From NCBI RefSeq assembly GCF_000092225.1, contig NC_014158.1, positions 2,666,001 to 2,730,000 of the forward strand: DNA of 64,000 nucleotides, given 5' to 3'. The position numbers and the translations under genes were made by a program. Positions within the stretch are counted from its first letter, which is position 1, and every line of letters begins with the position of its first letter. The DNA is from Tsukamurella paurometabola DSM 20162 (GTDB lineage Bacteria; Actinomycetota; Actinomycetes; Mycobacteriales; Mycobacteriaceae). The notes beneath the pieces were generated by a model. The model was not told the DNA's origin. It did no database searches and was given only the letters and a program-made list of their open reading frames with translations. This document shows positions 23,152 to 32,238 of this stretch, piece after piece.

Positions 23152-23715
23152 TTAGGAGTTCACGCGCCCCAGGTAGCTGCCGTCGCGAGTGTCGACCTTG
23201 AGCTTGTCGCCGGTGTTGATGAACAGCGGCACGTTGATCTCGGCGCCGGTCTCCAGGGTGGCGGGCTTGGTGCCGCCGGTGGAGCGGTCGCCCTGCAGGC
23301 CCGGATCGGTGTGCTGCACCACGAACTCGGCCGAGATCGGGAGCTCGACGAACAGGGCCTCGCCCTCGTGCATCGAGATCTGCACGCGCATGCTTTCGAG
23401 CAGGAACTTCGCACCCTCGCCGACCTTCTCCTCCGGGAGATTGATCTGGTCGTAGGTCTCGGCGTCCATGAACACGTAGTCCGAGCCGTCGTGATACAGG
23501 TAGTCGAAGTCGCGGCGGTCGACGGTCGCCACGTCCACCTTCACGCCGGCGTTGAAGGTCTTGTCGACCGTCTTGCCGGAGACCACGTTCTTGAGCTTGG
23601 TCCGCACGAAGGCGGGGCCCTTGCCCGGCTTGACGTGCTGGAACTCGATGATCTGCCAGAGCTGGCCCTCCTGGTTGAGGACCAGTCCGTTCTTGAAGTC
23701 AGCAGTCGATGCCAC
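23152..23715 (-). CDS. efp: Elongation factor P
   Basis: Relieves ribosome stalling at polyproline stretches. 187 residues with three beta-barrel domains; the domain I tip reads [16 protein letters not shown]. Between pepQ and nusB, the conserved order. Confidence 0.97.
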   Translation of the reverse strand: MASTADFKNGLVLNQEGQLWQIIEFQHVKPGKGPAFVRTKLKNVVSGKTVDKTFNAGVKVDVATVDRRDFDYLYHDGSDYVFMDAETYDQINLPEEKVGEGAKFLLESMRVQISMHEGEALFVELPISAEFVVQHTDPGLQGDRSTGGTKPATLETGAEINVPLFINTGDKLKVDTRDGSYLGRVNS

Positions 23716-23730
23716 GGTGTGTCGATTCTC

Positions 23731-24819
23731 CTAGAGTGTGATCAAGTCTTTGGTGGTGCGGGTCAGCAGTTCCGGTCCATCAGCGCGGACCACGAGGGTG
23801 TCCTCGATGCGGACTCCACCACGGCCCGGGAGGTACACACCCGGCTCCACGGTGACCACAGCACCGTCGGACAGTGTACCGCTGCCGAGTTTGCCCAGCG
23901 CCGGGGCTTCATGGATCTCCACACCGACCCCGTGGCCGAGGCCGTGCAGGAACTGCTCGCCATAGCCCGCAGCCTCGATCACCGACCGCGCGGCGCCGTC
24001 GATCTCGCGGACGTCGGTACCCGGCACCAGAGCCTCCCGGCCGGCGGCTTGCGCCGCGCGGACCACGTCGTAGATCTCCCGCTGCCAGGCGGATGGCTCG
24101 CCGAGGACGACGGTGCGCGTCTCGTCGGCGTGGTAGCCCCGATACCGCGCGCCGAAGTCGATCTTGACGAAGTCACCGCCGGCGAGCACGGCGTTGGTGG
24201 GCCGGTGGTGCGGGATGGCGGAGTTCGCGCCGGCGGCGACGATGGTCTCGAAGGCCACGGCCTCGGCACCGAACTCGTACATCAGGTTCTCGAGCCGGCG
24301 GGCCACCTGCGATTCGGTCGCGCCGGGGCGGATCGCGCCCTCATCGATCAGGGCGGCGAGGGCCTGATCGCTGATGGCACAGGCCGTGCGGAGCAGCTCG
24401 ATCTCGCCGGCGTCCTTGACCTCGCGCAGTCCCTCGACGAGCCGGGTGGTGGGTGCGAGCCGGGCGCCCTGCGCGGCGAGCCGGGCGTGGTCGGCGTAGC
24501 TGACGGAGTTCGCTTCGAACCCGACGATGCTGCCCGCCGTCCCGGCCAGCAGGGCCGCCGCCACGTCGCGTTCGATGACAGCACGCAGATCACCCGCCTG
24601 CTCGGCGACCTGGGTGAGGTAGCGGCCATCGGTGGCGATGGCGTCGTCGGCGGGATCGGCGGCCACGAGCAGGCCGGCGTTCGATCCGGTGAAGCCCGAG
24701 AGATAGCGGACGTTGTCGAGATTGGTGATGAGGATCGCGTTCAGGCTCGGATCGTGCCCGGGGAGCAGGGCGCGGAGATTGTCGCGCCGGCGTGCGAAAT
24801 CGGTGGTCGTCTGCGGCAT
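23731..24819 (-). CDS. pepQ: M24B aminopeptidase, Xaa-Pro type
   Basis: Metallopeptidase of 362 residues with the creatinase fold. Metal ligands are visible in KIDFGARYRGYHADETRTV, LHGLGHGVGVEIHEAP and VVTVEPGVYLPG. The N-terminal domain begins FARRRDNLRALLPGHDPS. ATG 24819 was chosen over an upstream codon because family similarity starts there. It lies 15 bp before efp. Specific for Xaa-Pro substrates by family; exact substrates unknown. Confidence 0.93.
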   Translation of the reverse strand: MPQTTTDFARRRDNLRALLPGHDPSLNAILITNLDNVRYLSGFTGSNAGLLVAADPADDAIATDGRYLTQVAEQAGDLRAVIERDVAAALLAGTAGSIVGFEANSVSYADHARLAAQGARLAPTTRLVEGLREVKDAGEIELLRTACAISDQALAALIDEGAIRPGATESQVARRLENLMYEFGAEAVAFETIVAAGANSAIPHHRPTNAVLAGGDFVKIDFGARYRGYHADETRTVVLGEPSAWQREIYDVVRAAQAAGREALVPGTDVREIDGAARSVIEAAGYGEQFLHGLGHGVGVEIHEAPALGKLGSGTLSDGAVVTVEPGVYLPGRGGVRIEDTLVVRADGPELLTRTTKDLITL

Positions 24820-24874
24820 ACCTGCCACCGTATCGCGGCGTACTGGCGGCCGGGGCACGGCAGATGGCGCAGGT

Positions 24875-25411
24875 TCATACGGTGGCGCGAGCGATCACGG
24901 TGACCTCGTCCGCGACCTGCAGGGTGCCCATCATGAGCGAGAAGGGTTTGATGCCGAAGTCGCTCTGTCGAACCGGGACGGCGGTCGCGAGTACCGGCGC
25001 GGGCTCGGCCTCCTCGTAGACCAGTGCGAAATCGCAGGAGCGGACGGCGCCGCAGATCGTCAGCTCACCCTGCACCCGGAATCCGTTCTCGGACGCCGCG
25101 ACCGACGTGGATCGGTACTCGATCGCGGGATTGGTCTTCGTTTTCAGGGACCGCTGCGCGTTGGCGGTCGCCACCGTCCGCTCCGGCGCGCTGAGCGGGG
25201 TGAGGCCGCCCTCGCCGGAGACCACTTCCAGAGACCTCGCGTCGACGGTGACCGCGATCGAGACCGGCTGATCACCGTCGACGCCGATGTCCGCCCGCCA
25301 GGTACCGGGGGCGAGTACCAGGCGATGACCGAGACGGGCCGACCGGCCGGCTACACCGGTGTGCACCTCCAGCACCGCGCTGGACTGATCGATGGTCCTG
25401 GTCTCGGTCAC
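24875..25411 (-). CDS. YceI-family protein
   Basis: 178 residues from GTG 25411, with the lipocalin-like YceI pattern: SAVLEVHTGVAG, a central SRSLKTK-like segment (AQRSLKTKTNPAIEYRS), and SDFGIKPFSLMMGTLQVADE at the end. YceI proteins bind isoprenoid-type lipids in some bacteria; no signal peptide is seen here, so a cytoplasmic role is likely. 55 bp upstream of pepQ in the same direction. A longer in-frame reading to 25705 runs through the YCII gene and was rejected. Confidence 0.8.
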   Translation of the reverse strand: MTETRTIDQSSAVLEVHTGVAGRSARLGHRLVLAPGTWRADIGVDGDQPVSIAVTVDARSLEVVSGEGGLTPLSAPERTVATANAQRSLKTKTNPAIEYRSTSVAASENGFRVQGELTICGAVRSCDFALVYEEAEPAPVLATAVPVRQSDFGIKPFSLMMGTLQVADEVTVIARATV

Positions 25412-25448
25412 AGTCCCGAATGTACCGCCGGCCGGGCGCCGGCACCGG

Positions 25449-25814
25449 TCACGCCGGCGCTTCCTGCAGCGCGCGGACCTCCACTCGACTGCGCAGCGCG
25501 CGCGAGGCCTTCTTGGCCCACTCGATCGCGTCGTCGTCGTTGTCGGCCTCGACCACCCAGAAGCCGCCGAGGTACTCGGGCGCCTCCACGAACGGCCCCG
25601 GGGTGAACACCGGCGCGTCGCCCGAGGCGTCCACGGTGGTCGCGGTCGACGGCGGTTGCAGGCCGCCTGCGAAGACGAACGCGCCCGTCGACTGAAGCTC
25701 GTCATTGAACGCCCCCACCTCGGCGAAGAGCGCCTCCAGCTCGGCGGGGTCGATATCGGCCATGGTGGTCTCCTCGGCGGAATCGTGCGGAAGGCTGAGG
25801 AAGTACTGGGTCAT
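25449..25814 (-). CDS. YCII-family (DGPF) protein
   Basis: 121 residues of the YCII/DGPF type, small dimeric ferredoxin-fold proteins: MTQYFLSLPHD at the start, then GPFVEAPEYLGGFWVVEADN. Members often sit beside ECF sigma factor genes, but none is present here; the upstream neighbour is a LuxR regulator 75 bp away. Activity unknown. Confidence 0.82.
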   Translation of the reverse strand: MTQYFLSLPHDSAEETTMADIDPAELEALFAEVGAFNDELQSTGAFVFAGGLQPPSTATTVDASGDAPVFTPGPFVEAPEYLGGFWVVEADNDDDAIEWAKKASRALRSRVEVRALQEAPA

Positions 25815-25889
25815 GATCGCTCCTTGATCGGGTCCGGTGCGGGCGTTTCGCCCTAGGAAGAACGCTACGAGCGGCCGGCTCCGCGCGGA

Positions 25890-28652
25890 TCAGTCGCGAT
25901 GACCGGGTTCCAGGAGCGGAGTACCGGTGCCACGTTCCTGCGCGACGATGCCCGCGAGGTCGCCGCGGCCCGCGACGCCGAGCTTCGGGTAGGCGTTGTA
26001 CAGGTGGTAGCCCACCGTGCGCGGGCTGAGGAAGAGGTGCGCCGCGATCTCCTTGTTGGTGTTGCCGGCCGCCGCGAGCCGCACCACCTGCAACTCCTGC
26101 GGCGTGAGCAGGTTGAGTGGTCCTGCGCTGCGCTTTCCCTTCCCCGGGGCGCCCAGCGCTGCCAGCTCGTTGCGAGCGCGCTGCGCCCACGCGGCGGCGC
26201 CGACGTCCTCGAACCCGGCGAGCGCGGCGTCGAGCTGAGCCCGGGCCTCCGTCCGGCGCCGTCGGCGGCGCAGCCACTCCCCGTGAACCAGCCGGGTGCG
26301 GGCCAGGTCGTAGCCACCCGCGGCCTCCTCATGCAGGCGCAGTGCTCCGAGGTAGAGCTCCTCGGCCTCGTCGTCGTCGGCGAGAAGGGCGCGGCAGCGC
26401 TGTGCGAGGCCGCTCGTCACGGGCCGGCCGACGACCTCGGCCCACTCCGCGAAGTCAGCCAGCGGACCAGCCGCCCGCTCCGGCACGCCGCCGCGCGCGG
26501 CTGCTTCCACCAGGTCGGGCACGGCGCGCAGCAGGACGTCGCGCCGGGCCGGACCTGTGCACACGGCCTCCAGCGCGACCACTGCGTCCGCGTACCGGGC
26601 CGCCGCGAGGTCCAGCACGCCGGTCCCCCACATCCCGATGTCGGCGTCGACGCGGTGCCGGTGCCGTGCCTCGGGGAGGACGTGCTCGGCGAGAGCCCGG
26701 CAGCTCTGCTCCTCCCCCGACACCGCGAGCAACCACACCTCGAGCGAACGGTGCGCGAGCAATTCCGTGCGGTTCGCCAGTTCCTCGCTCACCGCCGCGC
26801 CCTCGGCGACGCAGGCGCGAGCGTCTGCGAACTCCCCGCGGAGCAGCCGGGCGACCGCGAGCACGCCGAGGAAGTACGGGATCCAGCCCAGCGCGCCCTC
26901 TGCGCGCGCCGCGTCGAGCGTCTCCTCGACGGCGGGAACGACCTCATCCTCTCGCGCGGTGAGCAGCCCGCTGATGGCGGCGGTGATGGCATGGGTCAGT
27001 GGGACACTGCCGGAGCCCACTACGGGTGGGAGCATGCGGGTGATGGCATGGCCTGGCCTGCCGTCGGCGAGTTCGGCCCAACCGAGGAGAGCTTCGACGA
27101 CGGGCGTCCACTCTTCGGGTGGCGTGACGTCGCGGAGCACCGCGGCCACCTCCTGCAGCAGATCTCCCGCCGCCCCGTGCCGGGCGGCGTGTCCCGCTTC
27201 GTACAACGCGAGCACGGTCCGCTCCGGATCGTCCGCGAGCGTCGACCGCGCCGCTTCGAGGGTGAGCTCGGCGTCGGCGCGCGGAGACTGGCGTTCGTAG
27301 GCGACCGCGCCCAGCACGTACACCGCATCCGCGCGCACCCCGGCGTCGCCGCTCAGCGCCAGGGCCTCGGAGGCGAGTCGCTGTGCACGGTCGGGCCGTC
27401 CGCCGTCGTAGGCGGCCTGCGCCGCCAGCGCGACCCGTGCGCCCCTGCGCTCGCCGTCCTCGCTGAGCCGTGCCGCGCGGTCGTAGGCGATCGAGACGGC
27501 CATGGCGCCGCCGCGGTGGCGGGCGCGTTCGGCAACACCGTCGAGTTCGGCGGCGACGGATTCGGCCGGTGCCGTCGTCGCAGCGGCGAGGTGCCAGGCC
27601 CGGCGGTCCGCATCAGCCGCAGCCGCATGAGCGTAGGCACGGTGCACGTCGATCCGGTGCGGCAGCGGCTCGCCGCGGTAGGCGGCCGTCCGAACCAGCG
27701 GATGGCGAAAGAGGATCCGCTCTCCAACGGTGATGAGGCCTGCCCGCTCGGCGGGCACGAGATCGGCGATCCCGCCACCGAGCGCTTCGATGACACGCAG
27801 CGTGGTCGCAAGCGGAGCGGCCGAGTCCGCAGCCGCGGCGAGTAAGGCGCGGCGCGTGGCGTCGGGGAGCGCTGAGATCTGGCCGCGAAAGGCCAGGTGC
27901 ACGCGCTGCGACACGGGGAGCGCACCCACCGGACCCGCGATGTCCGACGGCGCGCTTTCGTCACCCGCCTTCCGCAGTGAGCCGAGTTCGATGAGGGCGA
28001 GCGGATTTCCCGCCGATTCATCCAGGACGCGAGCGCGCAGAGGTCCATCGATCCCCGGTGCGTGCGCATCGAGGATGCAGGCGGCATCACCTGCGCGGAG
28101 CCCGTCGAGCGCGATGGTGTCGACGCCGGGAGTAACGAAGGGCATCGACGTCTCGCGGACCGCGAACAGCATCGCGATGGGATCGGCGGCGAAGCGTCGC
28201 GCGGCGAACAGGAGAGCCTCGGTGGAACCGCGATCGAGCCACTGGAGATCGTCGACGATCACCAGCAGCGGCGCATCGTCGGAAAGGTCCGCGAACAGGG
28301 CGAGCGCTCCCGCTGACACGAGAAAACGGTTGGGCGCCAAGCCATCGTCGAGCCCGAATGCCGTGCGCAGGGCGGCGGCCTGCGGCGCGGGCAACGCGTC
28401 GAGTCGCGCCAGGTGGGGCCAGAGCAACTGGTGCAGGCCGCCGTGGGCCAGCTCGGCGTCGGACTCAATGCCTGCGCCGCGGATGACCCGCATTCCCGAC
28501 GCTTGCGCCTCGTGGGCAGCGTGTTCGAGGAGGGCGGATTTGCCGATACCGGGCTCGCCGCGGACGACGAGGGCGCCGCCGCGGTCGGCGCGCGCGCCGG
28601 CAAGTAGCCGGTCGATCCGCGCGCATTCGCCGTCTCTGCCTACCAGCGTCAC
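25890..28652 (-). CDS. Large LuxR-family ATPase regulator (LAL/MalT type)
   Basis: 920-residue STAND-type regulator. The N-terminal ATPase has Walker A GEPGIGKSALL (about 32-42) and Walker B LLVIVDDLQWLDRGS (about 148-162). A long helical middle resembles TPR repeats. The C-terminal LuxR helix-turn-helix is LTPQELQVVRLAAAGNTNKE (about 855-874) followed by LFLSPRTVGYHL. Such proteins activate nearby genes on binding a ligand; the YCII and YceI genes just downstream in the same direction are candidate targets. Ligand unknown. Confidence 0.92.
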   Translation of the reverse strand: MTLVGRDGECARIDRLLAGARADRGGALVVRGEPGIGKSALLEHAAHEAQASGMRVIRGAGIESDAELAHGGLHQLLWPHLARLDALPAPQAAALRTAFGLDDGLAPNRFLVSAGALALFADLSDDAPLLVIVDDLQWLDRGSTEALLFAARRFAADPIAMLFAVRETSMPFVTPGVDTIALDGLRAGDAACILDAHAPGIDGPLRARVLDESAGNPLALIELGSLRKAGDESAPSDIAGPVGALPVSQRVHLAFRGQISALPDATRRALLAAAADSAAPLATTLRVIEALGGGIADLVPAERAGLITVGERILFRHPLVRTAAYRGEPLPHRIDVHRAYAHAAAADADRRAWHLAAATTAPAESVAAELDGVAERARHRGGAMAVSIAYDRAARLSEDGERRGARVALAAQAAYDGGRPDRAQRLASEALALSGDAGVRADAVYVLGAVAYERQSPRADAELTLEAARSTLADDPERTVLALYEAGHAARHGAAGDLLQEVAAVLRDVTPPEEWTPVVEALLGWAELADGRPGHAITRMLPPVVGSGSVPLTHAITAAISGLLTAREDEVVPAVEETLDAARAEGALGWIPYFLGVLAVARLLRGEFADARACVAEGAAVSEELANRTELLAHRSLEVWLLAVSGEEQSCRALAEHVLPEARHRHRVDADIGMWGTGVLDLAAARYADAVVALEAVCTGPARRDVLLRAVPDLVEAAARGGVPERAAGPLADFAEWAEVVGRPVTSGLAQRCRALLADDDEAEELYLGALRLHEEAAGGYDLARTRLVHGEWLRRRRRRTEARAQLDAALAGFEDVGAAAWAQRARNELAALGAPGKGKRSAGPLNLLTPQELQVVRLAAAGNTNKEIAAHLFLSPRTVGYHLYNAYPKLGVAGRGDLAGIVAQERGTGTPLLEPGHRD

Positions 28653-28692
28653 GAGGCCACCCTATCGGGGGCGGCGGGCGACGCGAGGCCGG

Positions 28693-29148
28693 TCACGAGC
28701 GGTGGATCGCGAACACCGGGTAGCGGACCGCGGCCGCGGCGAGCTCGTCGTCGGAGCTGCCGGCGGAGAGGCCGGGGAAGAAGGCTCCCACTTCCCACGC
28801 CCACCGACGCAGGTAGGAACGCAGCACAGGAATCTTCGCGGCGGGATCGGTGAGCTCAACCGCGGTGAACGGCTCGACGGTGCGACCGAGGCGAAGTTCG
28901 CCCTCGCCTGCGGCACGCATATTCCTGACCCACTGGGTGACGCCGCGTGCGGCGACGAGGTGGTCGGCACCGTCGACGGTGAGGACGTTGACCGGAACGG
29001 TGCGCCACTGCCCCGAGCTTCGCCCGCGGACCGCGAGCTCCCTACTGCCGTACACGGACACGCCGCGCCGGGCGAGCCACGCGACGGTGTTGTTGAAGGC
29101 GGTGGCGATGCGGCCGGGACGGATGTGATCGGTCGTGGGTGCGGACAT
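28693..29148 (-). CDS. Deazaflavin (F420)-dependent nitroreductase family protein
   Basis: 151-residue split-barrel protein of the Ddn/FGD-like F420H2-dependent reductase family. Hallmarks are RGRSSGQWRTVPVNVLTVDG and LVAARGVTQWVRNMRAAGEG. Such enzymes reduce quinones or nitro compounds. ATG 29148 is chosen for the GGAGG six to ten bases upstream; an ATG four codons earlier has none. Divergent from a TetR gene and 18 bp from an operator-like site, so probably repressed by it. Confidence 0.88.
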   Translation of the reverse strand: MSAPTTDHIRPGRIATAFNNTVAWLARRGVSVYGSRELAVRGRSSGQWRTVPVNVLTVDGADHLVAARGVTQWVRNMRAAGEGELRLGRTVEPFTAVELTDPAAKIPVLRSYLRRWAWEVGAFFPGLSAGSSDDELAAAAVRYPVFAIHRS

Positions 29149-29165
29149 GAGATCCTCCAAATGGT

Positions 29166-29236
29166 GAGCGCTGCTCTCGTTTCGAATTAATGCTCCGCTT
29201 CCGCGGGATGATTGTCAAGAGCAGTGCTCTTGTTTC
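29166..29236. promoter_or_regulatory. Paired TetR operator-like sites
   Basis: Two similar 18-mers in the same orientation: GAGCGCTGCTCTCGTTTC (29166-29183) and GAGCAGTGCTCTTGTTTC (29219-29236), 15 of 18 identical. The second is the core of a perfect 17-bp palindrome CAAGAGCAGTGCTCTTG at 29216-29232. One lies next to each start codon of the divergent reductase and TetR genes. The upstream TetR product is the obvious binder. Confidence 0.7.
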
Positions 29237-29258
29237 AGATCGATGCAATACTCGAATC

Positions 29259-29924
29259 ATGAACGCCTCCCGAACTGCACGCGAACGCGCCCGCGCCGAA
29301 ATCACCGCGGAAATCACCGCACGCGCCCGCGAGCAACTCCGCGACGTCGGGGCCGCCGCACTGTCACTGCGAGCCGTCGCACGCGACCTTGGGCTGGCAT
29401 CGTCCGCGGTGTACCGATACTTCCCCAGCCGCGACGCTTTGCTCACCGCACTCATCACCGACGCCTACACCGCGCTCGGTGACGCCGTGGAGCAGGCGGA
29501 CGCGGCGGCGAGCACACCGCGTGAACGCTGGCGTGCCTGCGGCCACGCCGTCCGGAACTGGGCCCGCGACCATCCGCACGAGTACGCCCTGATCTTCGGC
29601 TCTCCCGTGCCCGGCTATGCCGCGCCGCGTGCGACCATCGCCGCCGCGATCCGCACCTCGGGCACATTCGCCCGCATCGCGGCCGACGGACACGGCGAGC
29701 CCCCGGAGGTCACCGACGAGCTGCGGTCACAGCTGGACGAGATCGCCGAAGCCGTTGCCCCCGAGGCAGACCGGAATCAGCTCGCGCTCGGCGTGCTCGC
29801 GTGGACCCAGCTCTTCGGAATCGTCAGTTTCGAAATCTTCGGCCAGTTCGCGAACACCCTTGACCCCGCAGACGAGTTCTTCGGCTACGCACTTGATCGA
29901 ATCGCGAACCAGTTGGGACTCTGA
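29259..29924 (+). CDS. TetR-family transcriptional regulator
   Basis: 221 residues from ATG 29259. Helix-turn-helix LSLRAVARDLGLASSAVYRY at about 32-51. The C-terminal part, with WRACGHAVRNWARDHPHEYA and FGSPVPGY, resembles the TetR_C_33/WHG type domain common in actinomycetes. Start chosen because the longer in-frame reading would include the operator palindrome. Likely represses itself and the divergent reductase. Confidence 0.9.
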   Translation: MNASRTARERARAEITAEITARAREQLRDVGAAALSLRAVARDLGLASSAVYRYFPSRDALLTALITDAYTALGDAVEQADAAASTPRERWRACGHAVRNWARDHPHEYALIFGSPVPGYAAPRATIAAAIRTSGTFARIAADGHGEPPEVTDELRSQLDEIAEAVAPEADRNQLALGVLAWTQLFGIVSFEIFGQFANTLDPADEFFGYALDRIANQLGL

Positions 29925-29958
29925 CGCCCAGCCGCCCCCGCATCGTTACGCTGGAGCT

Positions 29959-31176
29959 GTGAAACGCGCCCTGTGCGGACTCATCGCCGCCACCGTCACC
30001 GCATCGGCGGCCGGGTGCGGCACCGCACCGACCGCGCCTTCCTTCCCCAGCATCACCCTTCGCGCAGACCAGAAATCACTCGGGACCCTCATCTCCGCGT
30101 CCCCGGCCACTGCGATCGCCAAGGAGCTTGCCGGCATCACATCCAGCGCACGCGACATCGCCTACACGACGATCGGCCCCACGGGCACTCCCTCCGCCGC
30201 CACCGGCGGCGTCTACGTACCGGCGGGGACGCCACCACCGGGCGGGTGGCCCGTGGTGGCGTTCGGCCACGGCACTACCGGCGTCGAACCGCAGTGCGCG
30301 CCGACGCTCGATCCCTCGATGTTCCAGAATCTCCCGATCGTCGTGAACGTGGTGCGAGAACTGCGCGCAGCTGTGGTGATGCCGAATTACCTCGGTCTCG
30401 GTTCTGCCGGCCGCCACCCCTATCTGGACTCGATGAGCCACGGATACGACGTTCTCGGTGCGGTCCGTGCCGCCCGTGCCACCGACGCCACGCTGTCCAA
30501 TGACATATTCCTGCTCGGTGTGTCACAAGGTGGCCGCGCTACCGAGGCCGCCGCCGAGCTCGCCCCCACGGCTGCTCCTGAGCTGGGCCTGCGTGCCAAT
30601 GCGATGGTGGTTCCTGCACTGTCGCTGCAGTTTCCGGAGCTGATCGTGCGCGGCCAATTGAATGGGGCTCAGTACTCGATACTTCCGCAGCTGGTTTTCG
30701 GGGCTCAGGCCTCCGACCCCGGGTTGCGCACCAGCGATGTCCTGCACGGGACATTGCTGAAAAATGCCGACGCACTGACACAGGGGTGTTCCGGCGCCGC
30801 ACCGAAACCGTGGATCGACCCCTCGGATCCGCCGATCGGCGCGGCGGACGCACGCTCCGACGGCACAGCCTCCAACAACGACGGCACTGCGCGGTTCTTC
30901 GACTACCTCCGGCGCACAGAACTCCCCCAGCGCCCGAATCCCGCGATCACGACGCTGGTGATCAACGGGGCCGACGACGAATTGATTCCACCGAGATGGA
31001 CGCAGTCCGCCGTCGCGACGATGTGCCGTGCCGGAGTCCCCGTCGAGCACCGCGTCCGCCCTGGCGGCCACTACGCGGTCTCCGACCTCACCGACGTCAC
31101 CTCCTGGCTTGGCGATCGCATCGCACGCAAGCCGGCCCCCGCCGCATGCACGGCTCCCGCGCCTGCACGTTCCTGA
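29959..31176 (+). CDS. Secreted lipoprotein lipase (LIP family alpha/beta hydrolase)
   Basis: 405 residues from GTG 29959. A signal peptide with a lipobox-like end (ASAAGC, Cys20) suggests a membrane-anchored lipoprotein. Nucleophile Ser189 lies in GVSQGG; probable Asp in NGADDELIPP and His in RPGGHYAVSD complete a triad. Fits the secretory-lipase family seen in mycolic-acid actinomycetes. Only 34 bp after the TetR gene but without obvious coupling; converges on the glycoside hydrolase with a 6-bp gap. Could be an esterase rather than a true lipase. Confidence 0.85.
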   Translation: MKRALCGLIAATVTASAAGCGTAPTAPSFPSITLRADQKSLGTLISASPATAIAKELAGITSSARDIAYTTIGPTGTPSAATGGVYVPAGTPPPGGWPVVAFGHGTTGVEPQCAPTLDPSMFQNLPIVVNVVRELRAAVVMPNYLGLGSAGRHPYLDSMSHGYDVLGAVRAARATDATLSNDIFLLGVSQGGRATEAAAELAPTAAPELGLRANAMVVPALSLQFPELIVRGQLNGAQYSILPQLVFGAQASDPGLRTSDVLHGTLLKNADALTQGCSGAAPKPWIDPSDPPIGAADARSDGTASNNDGTARFFDYLRRTELPQRPNPAITTLVINGADDELIPPRWTQSAVATMCRAGVPVEHRVRPGGHYAVSDLTDVTSWLGDRIARKPAPAACTAPAPARS

Positions 31177-31182
31177 TACCCA

Positions 31183-32205
31183 TCACCCCATCAGGAGAGT
31201 CCGCACGGAGAACGCCGCCTGTTTCGGGCTGCCGTCGAAACGAAAGAGGCCGAAGTTCGAATCGACCACGGACTGATCGACACTCAGGTCGCGGGTGTTG
31301 AACACCACGAAGACCGCCACCCAGCTGAGTTGTTGAGTCCGCTCAATCGCATCGACGATGAAGCTGGCCTGCATCTGTTCGGACACCGCGACCGAACTCG
31401 TCCCGGTCGGTTGCCCGTACTCGGTGATCCACATCTTCTTCGCGCCATCGCCGTTCGCCTCCATCACCTGGCGGCCGGCGATCAGGATCTCCGATCCGGT
31501 GGACGTGATCGACTTCGGAAAAGTGTAGGGGTGCACGCCTACCGCGTCGAAATAGGCCCTTCCCCCGAGCGTGTACAGATCTCGCAGGAAAGCGACGTCA
31601 CCGGTGCCGACCTGTGAGCTCGACGTCCCCCCGGAGATCACCGGCTGCTGCGCGCCAGCTGCCCGGATCCCCTGGTAGGCGGCCTTGAGAAGAGGCAGGT
31701 AGGTTGCCGCGGTCGGCGGTTGGAGATAGTGCGGGATATTGGGCTCGTTCCACACTTGGAAGGCACTCACTGTGGACGAGTACCGTTGTGCGACCGCAAA
31801 AGCGAATGCCCCGAAGGTTTGCGGATCCGCGGGCGGATTGCCGGTCCCGGCGGGATCAGCGCCTGCCGCTTGCGCCCATACCGGAGCCGGCCCGTAGAGG
31901 ACCAACAGAACCATCAATCCAGCGTTTCGAGCCCCCGCGACCGCGGCGTCCACGCGACTCCAGTCGAAGACCGACGCCGAATGTGCCTGTATCAGGTTCC
32001 ACGGGACCGGGATCCGCAGGAATCGACCGCCGACCGCGGCCGTCTTGTTGGCCTCGTCGTAGGGATCGCAGCCCGGCTGCAGGGTGCACACCGACGACAC
32101 ACCGACGGGGACCCACACGGATGCGCGCGCCGGTGCCGGCACCGCGGGACCGGTCGACAGCACGAGGACGATCGCGATGATCAGGCGGGCGATCAGCGAG
32201 TTCAT
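31183..32205 (-). CDS. Secreted GH39/PslG-like glycoside hydrolase
   Basis: 340 residues with an N-terminal signal peptide (residues 1-29, AIVLVLSTGPAVPAPARA). A TIM-barrel glycosidase of clan A: acid/base Glu154 in QVWNEPN, nucleophile Glu262 in WITEYGQP, plus AVGVHPYTF. Resembles the PslG-type hydrolases attached to exopolysaccharide loci, which trim or release the polymer. It is the last gene of the glycan locus. Signal and catalytic motifs are seen; the substrate, probably this locus's own polysaccharide, is inferred. Confidence 0.82.
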   Translation of the reverse strand: MNSLIARLIIAIVLVLSTGPAVPAPARASVWVPVGVSSVCTLQPGCDPYDEANKTAAVGGRFLRIPVPWNLIQAHSASVFDWSRVDAAVAGARNAGLMVLLVLYGPAPVWAQAAGADPAGTGNPPADPQTFGAFAFAVAQRYSSTVSAFQVWNEPNIPHYLQPPTAATYLPLLKAAYQGIRAAGAQQPVISGGTSSSQVGTGDVAFLRDLYTLGGRAYFDAVGVHPYTFPKSITSTGSEILIAGRQVMEANGDGAKKMWITEYGQPTGTSSVAVSEQMQASFIVDAIERTQQLSWVAVFVVFNTRDLSVDQSVVDSNFGLFRFDGSPKQAAFSVRTLLMG

Positions 32206-32238
32206 AACTCTCCCTACCTCGTGCCCGCGCGGGGCGCG

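Noticed and set aside
22228-24903. 891-codon + strand frame opposite nusB, efp and pepQ
   Set aside because: Antisense shadow of three well-supported genes.
25899-27845. 648-codon + strand frame opposite the LuxR regulator
   Set aside because: Antisense shadow with no domain; LuxR motifs lie on the other strand.
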